DNA of 64,000 nt, from contig CM075652.1 in NCBI GenBank assembly GCA_037953625.1, positions 37,814,501 through 37,878,500 on the forward strand, written 5' to 3'. The notes beneath the pieces were generated by a model. That model did not search any database, was not told the origin of the DNA, and saw nothing but the letters and a program-made list of their open reading frames with translations. Origin of the DNA: Crotalaria pallida (lineage: Eukaryota; Streptophyta; Magnoliopsida; Fabales; Fabaceae). Of this stretch, positions 62,052-64,000 are shown in pieces. Within the stretch, counting starts at the first letter, position 1. Every line of letters begins with the position of its first letter. The position numbers and the translations under genes were made by a program.

Positions 62052-64000
62052 TGTAACATCCTCATTTTTATTAGCCTAATAAGTATAATTATGAATATTT
62101 TATTTACATAAGAAAAACGAATTACAACTATTTTCCTAAGTATAGGTATATATTTGTATAAATATATCATTGAGTAGATATTATTATTAGTGACTATATC
62201 CTCGTGTATATGTATGTGTGTGTATTTGTATGAGTACATCTATATGTATGTATGTATAGGTATATGCATTTAGGTTAAGTTAGGATATGTGTTTATGTGT
62301 ATGTATATGTGTGTGCTCGTGTGTATTCTTAGGTGTTAGTGTTTGTGTTCGTGTCCTTGTGCGTATGCGTGTATTCGTGGTGTGATCGCATCGTTAGGTT
62401 GGATAGGGAAGTGTTCTAGAGCCGTTAGTTATAAGTTGAAGGGCAATTGGTTTAGGTTTAGATCAGCGTGGCTTTGATCGTGCAATTAGGGTTGTGTAGG
62501 ATCAGGTGTCAGAGAGTTCCGTAGCCATAGAAGTGCTTTTAGGGTTCGATCTCGATAGAGTGAGTGGATAAGGATCTTAGGATAGAGCCTCGAGTTAAAA
62601 GGTAGACCTTAAGGTCTATGTTCGGAGAATTCCCTCGAACTCACACTTCAATTGAGTTCCGGAACCCGATAAAGGTGCGAGGCAACTGGGATCAATTCGA
62701 TTCTATTGGTTATGCCTCGAGAGTGGTTGGTTTTAGGGTTGAGTGGTTATAGAACATAGCTGAGATCGATCGAGTTAGATCGAGTGTTTAAGAATAGGCT
62801 AAGTCTAGATTTCGGAGTGTCGATTCGTTCGTCTTTTCGTGTATATGAATTGTGTGTTTATTGTTGTGATTTATGATTGTGATGTTTTGTTTGTGTTAGG
62901 AGGTGTTTAGAAGGTGTTTAGATAGTGGTATTATGATAGGACAAGTTAGGTTGCATTAGGATCGGCTTAGAACTCTTAGAAGGCTTGAAAGAAAGTAAAA
63001 AGTAGTGCATTAATCGATTAATGGGTCTGTTAATCTATTAAATTTTGAGCACCCTTCGGCATTAATCGATTAAGGCATAGCGTAATCGAGTAGATCTTTG
63101 GGTACCTTCGGGCTCACTCGATTAACACATGAGTTAATCGATTAGCCCCTTTGTAAATTAAGCGAGTTAATCGATTAACCAAAGTGGTTAATCGATTAAC
63201 CACTGCAGATCAGACTTAAAAACAAAATTTTAACGTGTTGTTCTTCATTTCTTTCTCTCTTCTTTCTCGGCCCTTCCCTCTTCTCTCCTCCCAAACTCTT
63301 CCAATCTTCAAATTAACATCAAATAACTTCAATCCACCACCCCATAATCATTCCCCATCAACTCCCCATGATTTTCTACCAACAAAAACCCCAATTTCAT
63401 TCTCAATCCCTCAAATCCCCAATTCCCAAATTCAAAACCCTAATTCCCAATCTTTCTCTTTTAATTGGGCAATCATCAAGGGAGCTAGAAATTGATATTG
63501 GAGCAAGGAACTAGGAGCTTAGGAGTGTGTCCCTAGACCTTGGTGGAGCTTTTTTTCTCTCTCTCTCTCTCCTTCTCCTCTACTCTTCAACCGGTAAGGG
63601 GGGACTCTTTCCTCACTTTGAGTTAGGGATAGTTGGTATTTCTAATAGGATTTGGGATTAATAATTAAATTAGAGTGTAGGTAGCAATAAGTAATTGGTT
63701 AGAGTTGTTCTTGTATTTTTCTTAACTTTGATATTTTTATAAATGTTTATATTAAGTGACTTTTCGATAAATTGGTAAAGTAGGAAGTGAAGAACCCTAG
63801 GGAGATGATTTACTTTACTGCACTCTGAGACATACCCGTGTATGTCGGCTGGTTGTTGCTTCTCTGTTGATTTGTTGTTTGTTATTGATTATAGATTGAT
63901 TATTGAACAACCTAAGTGCTATATGTTCTAATTGTGATTTAATGTTTTAATTGTTAAATGGTGAGACTGAAAGTGGATAGTGGATTAACATATATATATA
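62052..64000 (+). repeat. 3' LTR of the non-coding gypsy element, cut by the window edge
   Basis: Collinear with 55689 to about 57640. It carries scattered substitutions relative to LTR1 and the same palindrome array at about 63010-63197 (one site changed to ATCTAT near 63035). Confidence 0.92.

Larger units (their letters stand above)
55689..64000 (+). mobile_element. Non-coding Tekay-like gypsy element with 2.5 kb LTRs, right end outside window
   Basis: LTR1 55689-58167, primer site, 3.9 kb interior without gag or pol, polypurine tract ending at 62051, LTR2 from 62052 to beyond the edge. The interior ORFs are short and unrecognised. The sequence before LTR2 (GGGGACGAAATTCTTTTAAG then AGGGGGAGAAT) is the 3' end typical of Tekay-like gypsy elements. 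The LTRs differ at scattered sites, more than in the two young elements. It would depend on proteins from a related element. Confidence 0.85.

Overview
This is a plant nuclear window, almost certainly from a dicot and plausibly (not provably) a legume. It is built from nested LTR retrotransposons with a few MITEs. I found no intact host gene, no tRNA or rRNA gene and no CRISPR array. The A/T-rich base composition, initiator-Met and Asp tRNA primer sites, Sirevirus-type Ty1/copia elements, Athila, Tat and Tekay-like Ty3/gypsy elements and Stowaway-like MITEs all point to gene-poor, probably pericentromeric, plant heterochromatin.

Left nest (1-22200). A minus-strand Athila-type element carrying only gag-protease (its left end lies outside the window) is split in gag by a 16.45 kb insertion with a perfect 5-bp target duplication (2898-2902 / 19355-19359). 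That insertion is a gypsy solo LTR (2903-19354). It is itself interrupted by a second gypsy LTR segment (from 4634), which received a complete, very young Sirevirus (5887-16396, minus strand, target duplication aggta). The right Athila LTR carries a 519-bp Mutator-like MITE with a 9-bp target duplication.

Middle (22201-37352). In order: a solo Sirevirus LTR (22430-24199), a truncated minus-strand Tekay-like LTR (24330 to about 26015), a decayed Tat-type gag with its LTR (to 28328), a 4.6 kb stretch with several Stowaway-like MITEs, a poly(A) tract and an unexplained GC-rich block, then a further long gypsy LTR (32933-37352).

Right nest (37353-64000). A gypsy LTR fragment is followed by a plus-strand Sirevirus (about 37821 onward). 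Its pol gene is interrupted by a young, complete, minus-strand Athila element (43793-53910, target duplication ctagg). Its downstream accessory ORF is interrupted by a non-coding gypsy element with 2.5 kb LTRs (55689 to beyond 64000).

How the parts relate: the autonomous-type elements carry gag, protease, integrase, reverse transcriptase and RNase H, while the solo LTRs and non-coding elements would depend on such proteins. The most striking non-protein signals are four. (1) A shared LTR module of TCGA-core palindromes 20-21 bp apart, repeated about every 52 bp, occurs in both Ty1/copia and Ty3/gypsy LTRs. (2) The same array, followed by a pyrimidine-rich leader, sits between pol and the accessory ORF of both Sireviruses, which looks like an internal promoter. 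(3) A tandem hairpin array in the non-coding gypsy element has outer stems that vary in sequence but stay paired. (4) The gag-pol junction of both Sireviruses is identically displaced and has a splice-acceptor-like sequence.
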